Assembly (NCBI RefSeq): GCF_000586475.1
Contig: NZ_BAWJ01000006.1
Span: forward strand, 1 to 64,000
Source: Psychrobacter sp. JCM 18903
GTDB lineage: Bacteria > Pseudomonadota > Gammaproteobacteria > Pseudomonadales > Moraxellaceae
DNA: 64,000 bases
Direction of reading: 5' to 3'
Shown: one piece after another, positions 20,210-29,885 of the stretch
Numbering within the stretch: position 1 is the stretch's first letter
Layout of the letters: the number at the start of each line of letters is the position of its first letter
Translations under genes and position numbers: made by a program
The notes under the pieces: generated by a model
The model's database searches: none
What the model saw: only the letters and a program-made list of their open reading frames with translations
Told to the model about the DNA's origin: nothing

Positions 20210-20833
20210 ATGCGTATCCGTAAACTTTTTAAATTTGAAAATGCACATATTGTGCGTAATTGTAGCTCTGAGCGCTGCAAACACTCTATCCATGGTCATA
20301 GTTATCAGATTGAGCTGATTCTTGAGGCTAAGCGCTTAGATCATGGGCAAATGGTCTATGATTTTGGCTTATTAAAATCGTCTATCAAGGACATTATCGA
20401 TAGCTTTGATCACGCGATTTGTTTTTGGAATAAAGACGACCCTGAGTATGTCGCTGCCTGTAAAAAATTCAGTGCGCGCTGGATAAGCTTGCCAGTATCG
20501 CCATCGGCAGAGCAGTTTTCACGCGTGATATTCTTTTGGGCGCAAGAAGTTCTAAAACAAACCCAAATGCAAAACGGTGAATCTGATGTCAGCGTTTACT
20601 CGGTGATTGCACACGAAACTGCTACCGGTTACGCGCAGTGCTTTGCTGATGATGTGGCGAACGAGCAAATGGGTAAGCTTCATCTAGAAGCGTTTGAGTT
20701 TAGCGATCAAGTCAGTGCCGAGTGGCATGACCCTGAGCTATATGCCAAATTGATCCGCGGTGAAAGCTTTATCAACCCAACGGTGACGATGCAGGTACAG
20801 ACTCAAGTGCAGGCAGGTAAGCCTGATGCCTAA
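20210..20833 (+). CDS. queD: 6-carboxytetrahydropterin synthase-like protein (QueD/PTPS family), extended
   Basis: Makes 6-carboxytetrahydropterin in queuosine synthesis. FENAHIVRNCSSERCKHSIHGHSYQIEL carries the zinc His residues and catalytic Cys. The DHA motif (SFDHAICF) and HETATGYAQC follow. The protein is about 207 residues, whereas QueD is usually 120-150. The extra part is a C-terminal 50-60-residue tail (after QCFADDV) that I do not recognise. I use the ATG at 20210; a TTG three codons upstream is an alternative. It overlaps tsaE by 8 bases. Confidence 0.8.
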   Translation: MRIRKLFKFENAHIVRNCSSERCKHSIHGHSYQIELILEAKRLDHGQMVYDFGLLKSSIKDIIDSFDHAICFWNKDDPEYVAACKKFSARWISLPVSPSAEQFSRVIFFWAQEVLKQTQMQNGESDVSVYSVIAHETATGYAQCFADDVANEQMGKLHLEAFEFSDQVSAEWHDPELYAKLIRGESFINPTVTMQVQTQVQAGKPDA

Positions 20834-21348
20834 TAGTACAACAGAGGACAAAAATGCTAAGACGCTGATACTGTATACAGAAGCTGATACTCAGCGTTTG
20901 GCTGCGCAATTGGCAGCTTTACCCTTGACAGGTAGTGTCTGGTTGGCAGGTGATTTAGGGCAGGTAAAACGACTCTGACTCGCTATTGGTTGCAGGCGCT
21001 CGGGCATGCAGGTGCCGTCAAAAGCCCGACTTATACCTTGGTTGAGCCTTATAGCATCGAGCAAAAAGACGGCTCAGTCAAGCCAGTTTACCACGCGGAT
21101 TTGTATCGTCTGCAAGACCCAGAAGAGCTGTCTTTTATCGGTTTTGATGAATATCTGGATGAGCAAACGCGTTGGTTATCATCGAATGGGCCAGCCGCGC
21201 AGACAGCTATTTACCGCCGCCCACCTTGTTTATTGATATGACGCAAGCTACTAGCACTGACAATGATAGCGAGTTGCGTCAAGTTAAGCTGCGTCTATCG
21301 AAGGCTTGGCAAGCGCAAGACTTAGATTTATCCTCTGTCAAGATTTAA
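20826..21348 (+). CDS. tsaE: tRNA threonylcarbamoyladenosine ATPase TsaE (two apparent frame breaks)
   Basis: P-loop ATPase essential for t6A37 tRNA modification with TsaB, TsaC/C2 and TsaD. The ATG at 20826 overlaps queD. A one-base loss at about 20960 breaks the Walker A motif; restoring it gives [28 protein letters not shown] and YHADLYRL follow. A second loss near 21171 hides ALVIIEWAS, after which the frame runs to TAA at 21348 ([15 protein letters not shown]). The rebuilt protein is about 174 residues. It lies in a queD-tsaE-mutL-miaA-hfq run, the usual gammaproteobacterial tsaE-mutL-miaA-hfq order. Confidence 0.85.
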
Positions 21349-21358
21349 TTATACATTT

Positions 21359-21375
21359 GAATGTTCAACAGACCT
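21359..21375. repeat. Solo copy of the TGTTGAACATT-type element end
   Basis: GAATGTTCAACAGACCT matches the right end of the 10751-11044 element at most positions. No partner end is nearby, so this is probably a decayed relic, between tsaE and mutL. Confidence 0.45.
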
Positions 21376-21438
21376 TAATATAAGTCATCAATATCTGCCA
21401 GTACTACTTATCATCACGTAAAACAACGATACTTCTTA

Positions 21439-23306
21439 ATGCCACAAATGCCAGACAATCATTCTTATACTCGCATCAAAAAACTATCGCCGCTGCTTAT
21501 TAATCAATTGGCAGCGGGTGAGGTAGTGACACGCCCAGCAGCCGTAGTCAAAGAGCTGCTAGAAAACGCCATTGACGCTGGTGCGACCAATATTGAGATA
21601 CATATTACCCAAGGCGGCATGGGTATGATTGAAGTGGTCGACAATGGCGTGGGTATTCATCCCGATGATATGGTCATGGCAATTACCCGTCATGCAACCA
21701 GTAAAATAGCGGATGTCGCTAACTTACACGGTATTACGACGTTGGGTTTTCGCGGGGAGGCGTTGGCGGCGACGGCGGCAGTATCTCGGCTGACTTTAAC
21801 CAGTAGCATGATGACAGTGGCATCGGTCGCCAGTTGCAAGTCGCAGGTGTGTTAGATGATGCGCCAAAGCTCATGCCAGTTGTGCATCATCGTGGTACGA
21901 CCATTACGGTTAAAGATTTATATTTTAATGTACCAGCACGCCGTGGCAATTTGAAATCTATTGCGACGGAGTTCGGTCATATCGAAACGATTGTGCGCGA
22001 AGTGGCTTTGGCGCGAGCAGATGTGGCACTGACGCTCTTTCATGACCATAAAAAACGATTGTCACTTTCTTCAAGTGCGATGTCTTTAAGTACGATGTCT
22101 TCAACTACAAGGCTTTCAAATTCAAAGTCTTTAAGTGCCGTTTCTACAAATGCTAATGGCAATAATAATGTCAATCCTTTGCCATTATCACGTCTTGAGC
22201 AAGCGACTGGGTTGTCGTTAACCAAAAAGGCGTTAGAAATAGCGATAGATCTCACCAGTTTAATGCAGTCATCTAGAGAGTATGTTAATAATAGCTTTGG
22301 CGATCAAGCAAGCGTTAATGGTTGGTTATGGCCTATCACTGATTCGCAGGACACCTTACCAAAGTTAATCTATGTGAATGGCAGACTGGTAAAAGAAGCA
22401 TTGATAAGCAATCAGCTACGCCAACTTGCCCAAACTGCTCAGTTGGTAGGAATTGGCTATGCGCTTTATTTTGATTTGCCCACTCAGTGGCTCAATATCA
22501 ATGTGCATCCCTCTAAACATCGTATCAAAATAAGTCCGCTCAATAATATTATGGCGCATGTAAGCCATGCGATTCGGACAAAACTTAAGACAGTAGTGAC
22601 TACAGAGACGATCAGTTCTACTAATGCTAATGATGCTATTCAAATACTAGGTAATAGTCAGATAGTAGATAGTAATCTGTCTATCGATAATGCATTCGCT
22701 ACTGTAATGCCAAACACATCAACGACCATAATGCCAAACACATCAACGACCATTCATTCAAGCAAAAGCCATCAGGTAAAAGCGCCCAAACAATCCTATC
22801 AGTTGTCAGAAGATAGGTATTCGCCTCAAACCTTAAACGTACCAAGTGTTTCTGAGAAAATAAGTCAAAACACCAGAGGTATCGCTAACGATGTCGCAAT
22901 ACATTCGATATCTTTGCCTTATTGCCTAGACGTTGTTACTCATTTAAATGAAGCATTAACCGAATCTGTTGGCACAACATATAGTGAGAATAAAGCACTG
23001 CCTTGGCTATTGTTTTATCATCAAAGCCAATGTGTATTGATCGGTGCAGAGAATTGGCAATCAAAGATGCGTTCATTATTTGAGTCAAGTTTACTTAGCA
23101 ATAGGGAATATAAAAAAGATCAATGGTTGCACAGTGCAAATGACATTAATCAACAACTTGCCACCGTGAGCATGCAGATGTCAAAGCAAGATTTGATGGT
23201 GTTCTTGGCGGATATCGACGCGTTACTGACTCAGCATGCGATTAAAGCGATAGATGGTAATCAACTAGCAACATTGATGCTATTATCTGCGCCTGAGTCA
23301 AGATAG
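21439..23306 (+). CDS. mutL: DNA mismatch repair protein MutL (one apparent frame break)
   Basis: A GHKL ATPase linking MutS to downstream repair steps. The N-terminal motifs are intact: [44 protein letters not shown] and GFRGEALAA. The frame is lost at about 21810; one missing base restores [27 protein letters not shown] completes the ATPase domain at residue about 355. The ATPase domain carries an unusual Ser/Thr/Asn-rich insertion at residues about 206-240. The linker and C terminus are poorly conserved, and I see no DQHAA endonuclease motif. The rebuilt length is about 622 residues. Confidence 0.88.
22707..22754 (+). repeat. 24-bp tandem duplication inside the mutL linker
   Basis: ATGCCAAACACATCAACGAC plus four further bases occurs twice in direct succession, giving two copies of MPNTSTTI in the low-complexity linker. 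It is in frame. Confidence 0.9.
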
Positions 23307-23395
23307 CTATAACGACAAAAAAATATAATAAGCAAATTTTAGCAATGACAACGCTCAAGTTTATTGCTACTAATATCATTAATAAAGGCAAGCCT

Positions 23396-24544
23396 ATGCA
23401 ACTTTCATCTGACAGCTCATCTTATCGCCTAAACGCCAATTTAGCAGATAATAGCGTGGTGTGTTTGATGGCGCCGACAGCAAGTGGCAAGACTGCACTG
23501 GCTTATGAGTTATATGATACAGGGCGTTATGAGCTAATTTCAGTAGATTCAGCGCTGATTTATCGTGATATGAATATCGGTACGGCAAAACCAACCGCTA
23601 TTGAGTTGGCGCGTTATCCACATCATTTGGTTGATATTATCGATCCTATGCAGAGCTATAGCGTCGCCGAATTTGTGAATGACGTTGCCGGTTTGATTGA
23701 TAGCTGTCACGAGAATGGCAAAATACCGTTGCTGGTTGGCGGTACTATGATGTATTACATGGCACTGCTAGACGGGCTATCTCCAGTACCTGACAGTGAT
23801 GATAGTGTTCGCGCACGTGTGGAGCAGTGGCGGCAAGATGAAGGCATTAGTGCACTATATGACTATTTGGGTGAGATAGATCCGATTAGCCATGAGCGTC
23901 TTAATGCGACGGATACTCAGCGTATCACCCGAGCAGTTGAAGTTTATCTGCAAACTGATATCCCTATAAGTGAATGGCAGCGAAAGCCCAAGCAGGCATT
24001 GGCAAATAATCCCAATCAGCAATGGCATGCATTGACAGTCATGCCTGATCGTCCATGGTTGCATACACGTATCGAGCAACGTTTAGATATCATGTGGAAT
24101 GACGGGTTGGTGACTGAGGTCATTGGTCTGCTGGAGCGCTATCCTTTAACACCAAATCTACCATCTATGCGCTGCGTTGGTTATCGACAAGTACTAGAAT
24201 ACCTAGTACATATCGATCACCCAGTATTTGAACAGCCTCATCTAGACAAAGCGCAATTTTACAGTACTTTTGAAGTGCTCCAGTCTTCAGCTCAATCAAG
24301 CTTGTCTGATGGTGCGACCGAGGCACTTGCTTGTCAGCAAATGCAAAATAAGGCATTATATGCGACAAGACAATTGGCAAAACGTCAGTACACATGGTTA
24401 CGCAAAGTTATGCAATTGCCTAGTACTTCCATGAATGGGGCGATAGCAGCCGATACCTTTAGCGAGGAAGGCTATTCTATAGACCGCAATATGGTGGTAA
24501 AAGCATTCACGACGATGGCGCAGGCAAGAGACTATTTATATTAA
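23396..24544 (+). CDS. miaA: tRNA dimethylallyltransferase
   Basis: Adds a dimethylallyl group to A37 of tRNAs that read UNN codons. CLMAPTASGKTALAYEL is the P-loop (residues about 23-39), followed by SVDSALIYRDMNIGTAKPT and PHHLVDIIDP. The RITRAVEVY helix follows, and MRCVGYRQ and ATRQLAKRQYTWLRK are in the C-terminal half. I prefer the ATG at 23396 (AAAGG site 8 bases before) over the one at 23345, which lacks a ribosome site. About 382 residues; a loop of roughly 25 residues after QVLEYL is longer than in E. coli. Confidence 0.9.
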   Translation: MQLSSDSSSYRLNANLADNSVVCLMAPTASGKTALAYELYDTGRYELISVDSALIYRDMNIGTAKPTAIELARYPHHLVDIIDPMQSYSVAEFVNDVAGLIDSCHENGKIPLLVGGTMMYYMALLDGLSPVPDSDDSVRARVEQWRQDEGISALYDYLGEIDPISHERLNATDTQRITRAVEVYLQTDIPISEWQRKPKQALANNPNQQWHALTVMPDRPWLHTRIEQRLDIMWNDGLVTEVIGLLERYPLTPNLPSMRCVGYRQVLEYLVHIDHPVFEQPHLDKAQFYSTFEVLQSSAQSSLSDGATEALACQQMQNKALYATRQLAKRQYTWLRKVMQLPSTSMNGAIAADTFSEEGYSIDRNMVVKAFTTMAQARDYLY

Positions 24545-25015
24545 ATCTATCAATGATACTAAAGCCATCAGTTATAGCAAAACCACTATCGCCCCAAAAT
24601 ATGGTATGAGTTAATACCTTATAAATACAATATGGTGTACTAAAAATATAGTATTGCAAAAAGCTCTATGCAACTATTAGAAAGTAATGACAATTAGTAT
24701 CAAAATATATCGTAGATAGCTGTTATAATTTAAATTCATCAAAATAGTAGGTGTAGTATTAGCCTAACTGTTTTTTTAATCAATATTAATTGACGTTTGT
24801 TGATAAAAATAACTAATGAAACAACTAGTTACTTAATTATTTACAATAATAATGTATTCGCGATAAAGTGGAATCACTTAAGAACAAGTAGCGTTTATTT
24901 AGATACGTTTTATAAAGAAAATTTATTATTGTATCTGCCGTTAGCCATTATAATTAAATTAACACTTAAAATAATTGGCACTAAAACATAATTAATAATA
25001 TTTAGGAGAGCTCTC
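24545..25015 (+). other. AT-rich spacer before hfq
   Basis: About 470 bases of very AT-rich sequence. TATAAT-like boxes occur (for example in TGTTATAATTT near 24722). The short open frames have no ribosome site and an AT-driven composition. AGGAGAG precedes the hfq ATG. A dedicated hfq promoter here is likely. Confidence 0.4.
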
Positions 25016-25549
25016 ATGTCAAAAGGACAAACTTTACAAGATCCGTTTTTGAACTCGCTGCGCAAAGATCGCATTCCTGTCTCTATTTTTTTGGTCAATG
25101 GTATCAAGCTGCAAGGTCAGATTGAATCATTTGATCAGTACGTGGTATTGCTCAAAAACACTGTCAGTCAAATGGTATACAAACACGCTATCTCAACCGT
25201 CGTGCCGGCACGTAATCCACGTAGCAGTACGACAACGACAGGTACGAGTACTCAATCGCAAAGCGCTGCTCCAGCAGGTTATCAAGGCGGCGGATTTGAA
25301 CGCGGTAGTAATCCTGCTAGCACAGGTGGCTTTGAAGAGCGCGGCTTTGCGTCTAATCGCAGTGGTTTTAATCGTGGCGGCTTTAGCCAAGGTCAAGACC
25401 GTGGTTTTGAGCGTGGTAGCTTTGGTCAGAGTCAGGAGCGTGGCTTTGAGCGTGGCGGTTTTGGTCAAGACCGTGGCTTCGAAAACCCAGCAGATAATAC
25501 GGGTTTTGAGGAAAAACCAAATGATGGATCTAATGATAATAATGGTTAG
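25016..25549 (+). CDS. hfq: RNA chaperone Hfq with a long Gly-rich C-terminal tail
   Basis: A hexameric Sm-like chaperone that pairs sRNAs with mRNAs. Residues 1-70 are the conserved core: [37 protein letters not shown] and the Sm2 motif [12 protein letters not shown]. The remaining roughly 105 residues are a disordered tail of GF/RG-type repeats ([23 protein letters not shown]), ending acidic. Hfq is 102 residues in E. coli; the long Gly-rich form is typical of Moraxellaceae such as Acinetobacter. It ends the queD-tsaE-mutL-miaA run, behind its own AT-rich spacer. Confidence 0.96.
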   Translation: MSKGQTLQDPFLNSLRKDRIPVSIFLVNGIKLQGQIESFDQYVVLLKNTVSQMVYKHAISTVVPARNPRSSTTTTGTSTQSQSAAPAGYQGGGFERGSNPASTGGFEERGFASNRSGFNRGGFSQGQDRGFERGSFGQSQERGFERGGFGQDRGFENPADNTGFEEKPNDGSNDNNG

Positions 25550-25601
25550 AGACCAAGATTCATTATCGAAGGTGCATTACTAATACGTGATTTATCCGAT
25601 C

Positions 25602-25629
25602 AAAACCTGCTTTTATAGTGGGTTTTTTT
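25602..25629 (+). terminator. Likely terminator after hfq
   Basis: Short stem AAAACC..GC / G.GGGTTTT followed by seven T residues. It is imperfect but well placed, 50 bases after the hfq stop. Confidence 0.65.
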
Positions 25630-25762
25630 GTATAAATAAACGTATAATAATGGTCTAAAATGACGTGCCGAGTTGTTAGCGATTGGTTTCGTAGATTATT
25701 ATTAATATTGGGCATAGTATAGTAAAATACAGTATTGATTCATTATAAAATAGAGCGAATCC

Positions 25763-26755
25763 ATGAGTAATACCCAAATCAATCTAACCCATGAGCAGTT
25801 TATTAGTAAGGCCATCGAAGCGATTAACACTGAGATATCGGCATTGGCTTTACTAACAGAGCAGATAGACGATAGGTTTGCACAAGCATGCGATATTATT
25901 TTGGCTTGCAAGGGTCGAGTCGTGGTCACTGGTATGGGTAAGTCAGGATTGATTGGGCGTAAAATAGCGGCGACGTTTGCCTCTACTGGCACGCCAGCCT
26001 TTTTTATGCATCCTGGTGAAGCTGGGCATGGCGATTTAGGCATGTTGGTAAAAGGTGATGTATTGCTTGCTATCTCTAACTCTGGTGAGTCCGATGAGAT
26101 TAAGATGCTGCTGCCAGTGGTTAAACACCTAAATATTCCACTGATTAGTATTAGCCGTGATAAGCGTGGTATGTTGCCTCGTGCCGCGAACATTGTGCTG
26201 ACGCTCGGTAAATCGCAAGAGGCTTGTCCACTTAATCTTGCTCCTACTTCCAGTACCACGGCGACCTTAGCGCTTGGCGATGCATTGGCCGTTGCCTTAG
26301 TCCATGCGCGCAACTTTACCTCAGAAGATTTTGCATTATCGCATCCAGCAGGCGCATTAGGTCGTCAGCTGCTAACGCGAGTTGAAGATTTAATGCATAC
26401 TAAGTCAGAAGATTTGCCGCTTATTCATCAGCAAGCGCCACTACAAGAAGCGCTTTTTACTATGTCTGCTGGGCGCTTAGGAATGACGGTGGTGACCGAT
26501 GATAATGATAAGGTGGTTGGGGTATTTACAGATGGTGACCTACGCCGTGGTCTAGAAAAAGGCATCGATTTGCAAACGCCGATGGCTGAAGTAATGGTTA
26601 GTAATCCACGGCGCATTAGTAAGACCATGCGCGCATCAGATGCGCTCAGTGTGATGAATGAAAATGGTATTAGCCAGTTGCTAATTATTGACGACCAAGA
26701 TCGTTTAGAAGCAATTATTACGGTACATGATTTGCTACAAGCCGGTGTAAAATAA
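25763..26755 (+). CDS. kdsD: D-arabinose 5-phosphate isomerase (KpsF/GutQ family)
   Basis: Isomerises ribulose 5-phosphate to arabinose 5-phosphate for KDO synthesis. The N-terminal SIS domain has GRVVVTGMGKSGLIGRKIAATFASTGTPAFF, HPGEAGHGDLGM and AISNSGESDEI. APTSSTTATLALGDALAVAL and SHPAGALGR follow. Two CBS domains fill the C-terminal 130 residues (VGVFTDGDLRR, LLIIDDQDRLEAIITVHDLL). It is 330 residues and complete. It heads the kdsD-kdsC-lptC-lptA-lptB cluster. Confidence 0.95.
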   Translation: MSNTQINLTHEQFISKAIEAINTEISALALLTEQIDDRFAQACDIILACKGRVVVTGMGKSGLIGRKIAATFASTGTPAFFMHPGEAGHGDLGMLVKGDVLLAISNSGESDEIKMLLPVVKHLNIPLISISRDKRGMLPRAANIVLTLGKSQEACPLNLAPTSSTTATLALGDALAVALVHARNFTSEDFALSHPAGALGRQLLTRVEDLMHTKSEDLPLIHQQAPLQEALFTMSAGRLGMTVVTDDNDKVVGVFTDGDLRRGLEKGIDLQTPMAEVMVSNPRRISKTMRASDALSVMNENGISQLLIIDDQDRLEAIITVHDLLQAGVK

Positions 26756-26851
26756 ATAGCATTAATAAAGATATCGGTTTATACAGTATAGATTCGCACA
26801 GTATCGATTTATAACAATAAAATGTAAAAAATAGCCTTAAGAAAGAGGGAT

Positions 26852-27421
26852 ATGATGCAAGACTTAATCAAAAAAGCCGGACAAGTAAAGCTGTTGATAA
26901 TGGATGTCGATGGTATTTTATCAAACGGTCAAATTATCTATGATGCCAATGGTATCGAGACCAAGGCCTTTTCTGTCCATGATGGCGTAGGCGTTAAGTC
27001 GTTAGCACGTTATGGCATTTTGACGGCTATTATTACAGGTCGTAGCAGTGCCATGGTAGATAAGCGCGCCGCGGAAATGGGCGTTAATTATGTGGTGCAA
27101 GGTCGTGATGATAAGCTGGTTGCTTTAAATGAGCTGCTAACCATACTTGATCCAGCGCTCAATATCACGGCTGCTGATTGCGCTTATATGGGCGATGATT
27201 TACCAGACATTAAAGCGATGCAGACCGTTGGATTTGCTGCAACAGTACCCAATGCGCATGCTGAAGTCATCAATCGCAGTGACATGGTCACCACCCGAGC
27301 AGGTGGCACTGGCGCTGTACGTGAAGTATGTGACCTCATTTTGAAAGGTCATGGACACTATCAAGACTTCATCGCGCACTATACGCTTGATGCAGCAAAA
27401 ACTCAGGATAATTTTTCGTGA
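26852..27421 (+). CDS. kdsC: 3-deoxy-D-manno-octulosonate 8-phosphate phosphatase
   Basis: HAD-family phosphatase that releases KDO from KDO 8-phosphate. VKLLIMDVDGILSNGQI carries the two nucleophile-site Asp residues (residues about 15-19). TAIITGRSSAMV, GRDDKLVAL and AYMGDDLPDIKAM complete the HAD motifs. It is 189 residues, complete. Its stop TGA overlaps the GTG start of lptC by 4 bases (GTGA), so translation is coupled. Confidence 0.95.
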   Translation: MMQDLIKKAGQVKLLIMDVDGILSNGQIIYDANGIETKAFSVHDGVGVKSLARYGILTAIITGRSSAMVDKRAAEMGVNYVVQGRDDKLVALNELLTILDPALNITAADCAYMGDDLPDIKAMQTVGFAATVPNAHAEVINRSDMVTTRAGGTGAVREVCDLILKGHGHYQDFIAHYTLDAAKTQDNFS

Positions 27422-28001
27422 ATACTCGTGTTTTAATAGTTCTTGCCTTGATTATTGCTGGTATTGCAGGTTGGTTTTTTCAACAGCAAGGAGAGATAGC
27501 GCCGCCAGTTAGCATGGAAGCGACCGATGTTGATTATGAAGCAACAGATATCAAAGCGGTACAAACTAATGAGAAAGGCGAAACTGAGTATGAGCTGACT
27601 GCCAAAACATTGACGCACAATCCAGAGACCAATTTAGACGAGATGTCAGGCATCACTATGAATTGGGAGCCATCGGCAGAGCAGCGTTATCGTATTGAAG
27701 CGGGTAGTGCTGCTATCAGTCAGCAGACGGGTGAACTCAGCTTGTCAGGGGGCTTTTCACTGGTCAGTGAAGGCAATAAAGACGCGCCAGATATTGAACC
27801 GATAAAGGTGACAGGTAGTATCCTTAAAGGCAATACCAAATCAGGCAAGTATATAGTGACGCGCCTGTTAAGATTGAACAAGGCATGAATCGGTTTGAAG
27901 CTTCTAGCATGACCGCCAACCTTGAGACCGGTGAATATGAGTTTGGTCAAGTGGCTGTCGCTTTTACTCCAGCTGAACGCCAAGATAAAGCACTGTTTTG
28001 A
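27418..28001 (+). CDS. lptC: LPS export protein LptC (one apparent frame break)
   Basis: Bitopic inner-membrane protein that passes LPS from LptBFG to LptA. It starts with GTG at 27418 and one membrane helix (VLIVLALIIAGIAGWFF). The beta-jellyroll follows (DVDYEATDIKAVQTNEKGETEYELTAKTLTH). The frame breaks at about 27862, where one missing base turns VTAPVKIEQGMNRFEASSMT into a short false end. The rest reads TANLETGEYEFGQVAVAF and ends at TGA 28001. The rebuilt protein is about 194 residues. Confidence 0.9.
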
Positions 28002-28091
28002 TCGCAGTAACTTTTATTGACTATGTAATAAAAATAGCAGCTAGCATAAAGTTTGCAAATCCTACTACCCATTATAAAACGAGTGATTTTT

Positions 28092-28670
28092 ATGACATCT
28101 AAATTTTTGCCTACTTTGCGCTCATCATTAGCACGCTTCAATCTAACATCGTGCCGCTTGCGTCAATTACATGTGCTGCCAACGGTTATGCTGCTGGCAC
28201 TACCACTTTACAGTCATGCGCTGCCATCAGATGCCAATCAAGAAATCAAACTATTGGCTGATAAAGCAACCTATAGTGAGCGTACAGGCGTTACCAGCTA
28301 CTCGGGTAGTGTCATTATCACTCAAGGTACGTTTAAAATGACCGCTGATAACATTACGGTTAACCTATCACAGGGTCGCAGTATCAATTCAGCAGTAGCG
28401 ACCGGACGCCCTGCAACCATGCAACAGGTAGTCACACAAGAAAAAGGGCTGGCAAAAGGTCAAGCCAATAAGATTGATTATAATGCGGTCACGGGTATTG
28501 TTACTTTGACGGGTAATGCTAAGTTGGTTCAAAATGGCGCAAGTTTTGCGGGTAATGTCATTCGTTATAGCCTAAAAGCTGGTGATGTTGAAGCAACTGC
28601 TGGCGGTAATCAGCGCGTAGAGTTGGTTTTTCCGCCCAGTAGTAATGGTAGCCAAAGTAGCATCCGCTAA
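28092..28670 (+). CDS. lptA: LPS transport periplasmic protein LptA
   Basis: Forms the periplasmic bridge that carries LPS to the outer membrane. A signal peptide (to about residue 40, ending SHALPSDA) is followed by the OstA-like jellyroll: IKLLADKATYSERTGVTSYSGSVIITQGTFKMTADNI, then KIDYNAVTGIVTLTGNAKLVQNGASFAGNVIRY. I use the ATG at 28092; an in-frame TTG at 28053 is less likely. About 192 residues. Between lptC and lptB as usual. Confidence 0.92.
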   Translation: MTSKFLPTLRSSLARFNLTSCRLRQLHVLPTVMLLALPLYSHALPSDANQEIKLLADKATYSERTGVTSYSGSVIITQGTFKMTADNITVNLSQGRSINSAVATGRPATMQQVVTQEKGLAKGQANKIDYNAVTGIVTLTGNAKLVQNGASFAGNVIRYSLKAGDVEATAGGNQRVELVFPPSSNGSQSSIR

Positions 28671-28749
28671 AAATCTGAATGGTTAATGTAACTGTATCAA
28701 CACCCTTTAGTGTATCAGTGCTTGAATTCTGCAACCGTATGAGTAAGTT

Positions 28750-29529
28750 ATGAGTGATAATAAAAATACAAACCCTTTGGCAACCAATAATAACGCAGCA
28801 CCTGCGACGCGACTATCAATGCAAAATCTAGGCAAACGCTATGGTAAGCGCTGGGTTGTAAAAGATGTCTCTTTCTCCGTAGAACAAGGGCAGGTCGTTG
28901 GTTTACTAGGTCCAAATGGTGCAGGGAAGACAACCAGCTTTTATATGGTAGTTGGGTTGGTCAATATGGACAAAGGCCGTGTCACTCTAGGAAAAATGGA
29001 TCTGTCTAAATATGCCATGCATGAGCGTGCACGGGCAGGAATTGGTTACTTACCACAAGAGGCGTCTATTTTTCGAAAATTGTCTATCGAAGACAACATC
29101 TTGGCTATTTTAGAAACTCGTAAAGAATTGAATAAAAGCGAGCAAAAGCAAGAACTTGAAAAGTTAATCGGTGAGTTCCATTTAGAGCATGTACGAAAAT
29201 CATTAGGCATGAGCGTATCAGGTGGTGAGCGTCGTCGCTGTGAAATTGCCCGTGCATTGGCGGCTGACCCAAAATTCATTTTATTAGATGAGCCATTTGC
29301 AGGCGTGGATCCTATCTCTGTTGGTGATATCAAAGACGTTATTTTGACCCTCAAAAATCGTGGTATTGGTGTTTTGATTACCGATCATAACGTTCGCGAT
29401 ACCTTGGCTATTTGTGAGAAAGCTTATATCGTCTCAGAAGGTGCTATTATCGCTGAGGGTACTTCTAGTGAAGTGTTAGAAAATGAATTGGTGAAAGCCG
29501 TTTATTTGGGTAAAGACTTTCACGTATAA
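28750..29529 (+). CDS. lptB: LPS export ABC transporter ATP-binding protein LptB
   Basis: ATPase that powers LPS extraction from the inner membrane with LptF/G/C. Walker A is [16 protein letters not shown] (residues about 54-69), the Q-loop [14 protein letters not shown], the signature [15 protein letters not shown], Walker [17 protein letters not shown] and the switch His in [10 protein letters not shown]. It is 259 residues, with an extra N-terminal segment of about 17 residues. It closes the kds/lpt cluster; rpoN, which often follows, is not here. Confidence 0.96.
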   Translation: MSDNKNTNPLATNNNAAPATRLSMQNLGKRYGKRWVVKDVSFSVEQGQVVGLLGPNGAGKTTSFYMVVGLVNMDKGRVTLGKMDLSKYAMHERARAGIGYLPQEASIFRKLSIEDNILAILETRKELNKSEQKQELEKLIGEFHLEHVRKSLGMSVSGGERRRCEIARALAADPKFILLDEPFAGVDPISVGDIKDVILTLKNRGIGVLITDHNVRDTLAICEKAYIVSEGAIIAEGTSSEVLENELVKAVYLGKDFHV

Positions 29530-29532
29530 ATG

Positions 29533-29625
29533 AGGATGTGTTGAACATTGTGCTTGTCTCGAATACATTTTTGCTAAATGCGCATCGATTAGCTCTGCGT
29601 ATTTTTAAATGTTCAATACATCCCT
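29533..29625. mobile_element. Short inverted-repeat element related to the 294-bp MITE
   Basis: Ends AGGATGTGTTGAACATT (29533-29549) and AATGTTCAATACATCCCT (29608-29625) are imperfect inverted repeats of each other. They share the TGTTGAACATT core with the element at 10751. It is 93 bp with no coding content, right after lptB. The rest of 29626-29885 is AT-rich spacer before radA with no gene seen. Confidence 0.6.
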
Positions 29626-29885
29626 AATATTTCAACGTGTTTTTCGCGCTACTATTCACGCTGTCTGTTAAACTTATAATTTCCATTAAGTTCTCAAGAC
29701 AGCGCTTGCTACTTTTCCTATATCTAGCTATTCATCATATTTAGCATTACCTCTTCTATAAGATCTAGTCCATCATACTGATGGCTAATTTATCTCAAAA
29801 ATCATTCTCAAATTAACGCTTATCAGAGCGTCACGATATTTTATCAATTAATTTTGATTGGACACTTGAATAAGGTTCATACGTT

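Noticed and set aside
22707..22754. CRISPR-like repeats (also the 15-bp and hexanucleotide repeats)
   Set aside because: Units are directly adjacent with no unique spacers.
24797..24991. A 64-residue gene before hfq
   Set aside because: No ribosome site, AT-driven composition and no recognisable motif.
25193..25468. Open frames on the opposite strand of the hfq tail
   Set aside because: Mirror image of the repetitive Gly-rich tail; amino-acid bias is a shadow effect.
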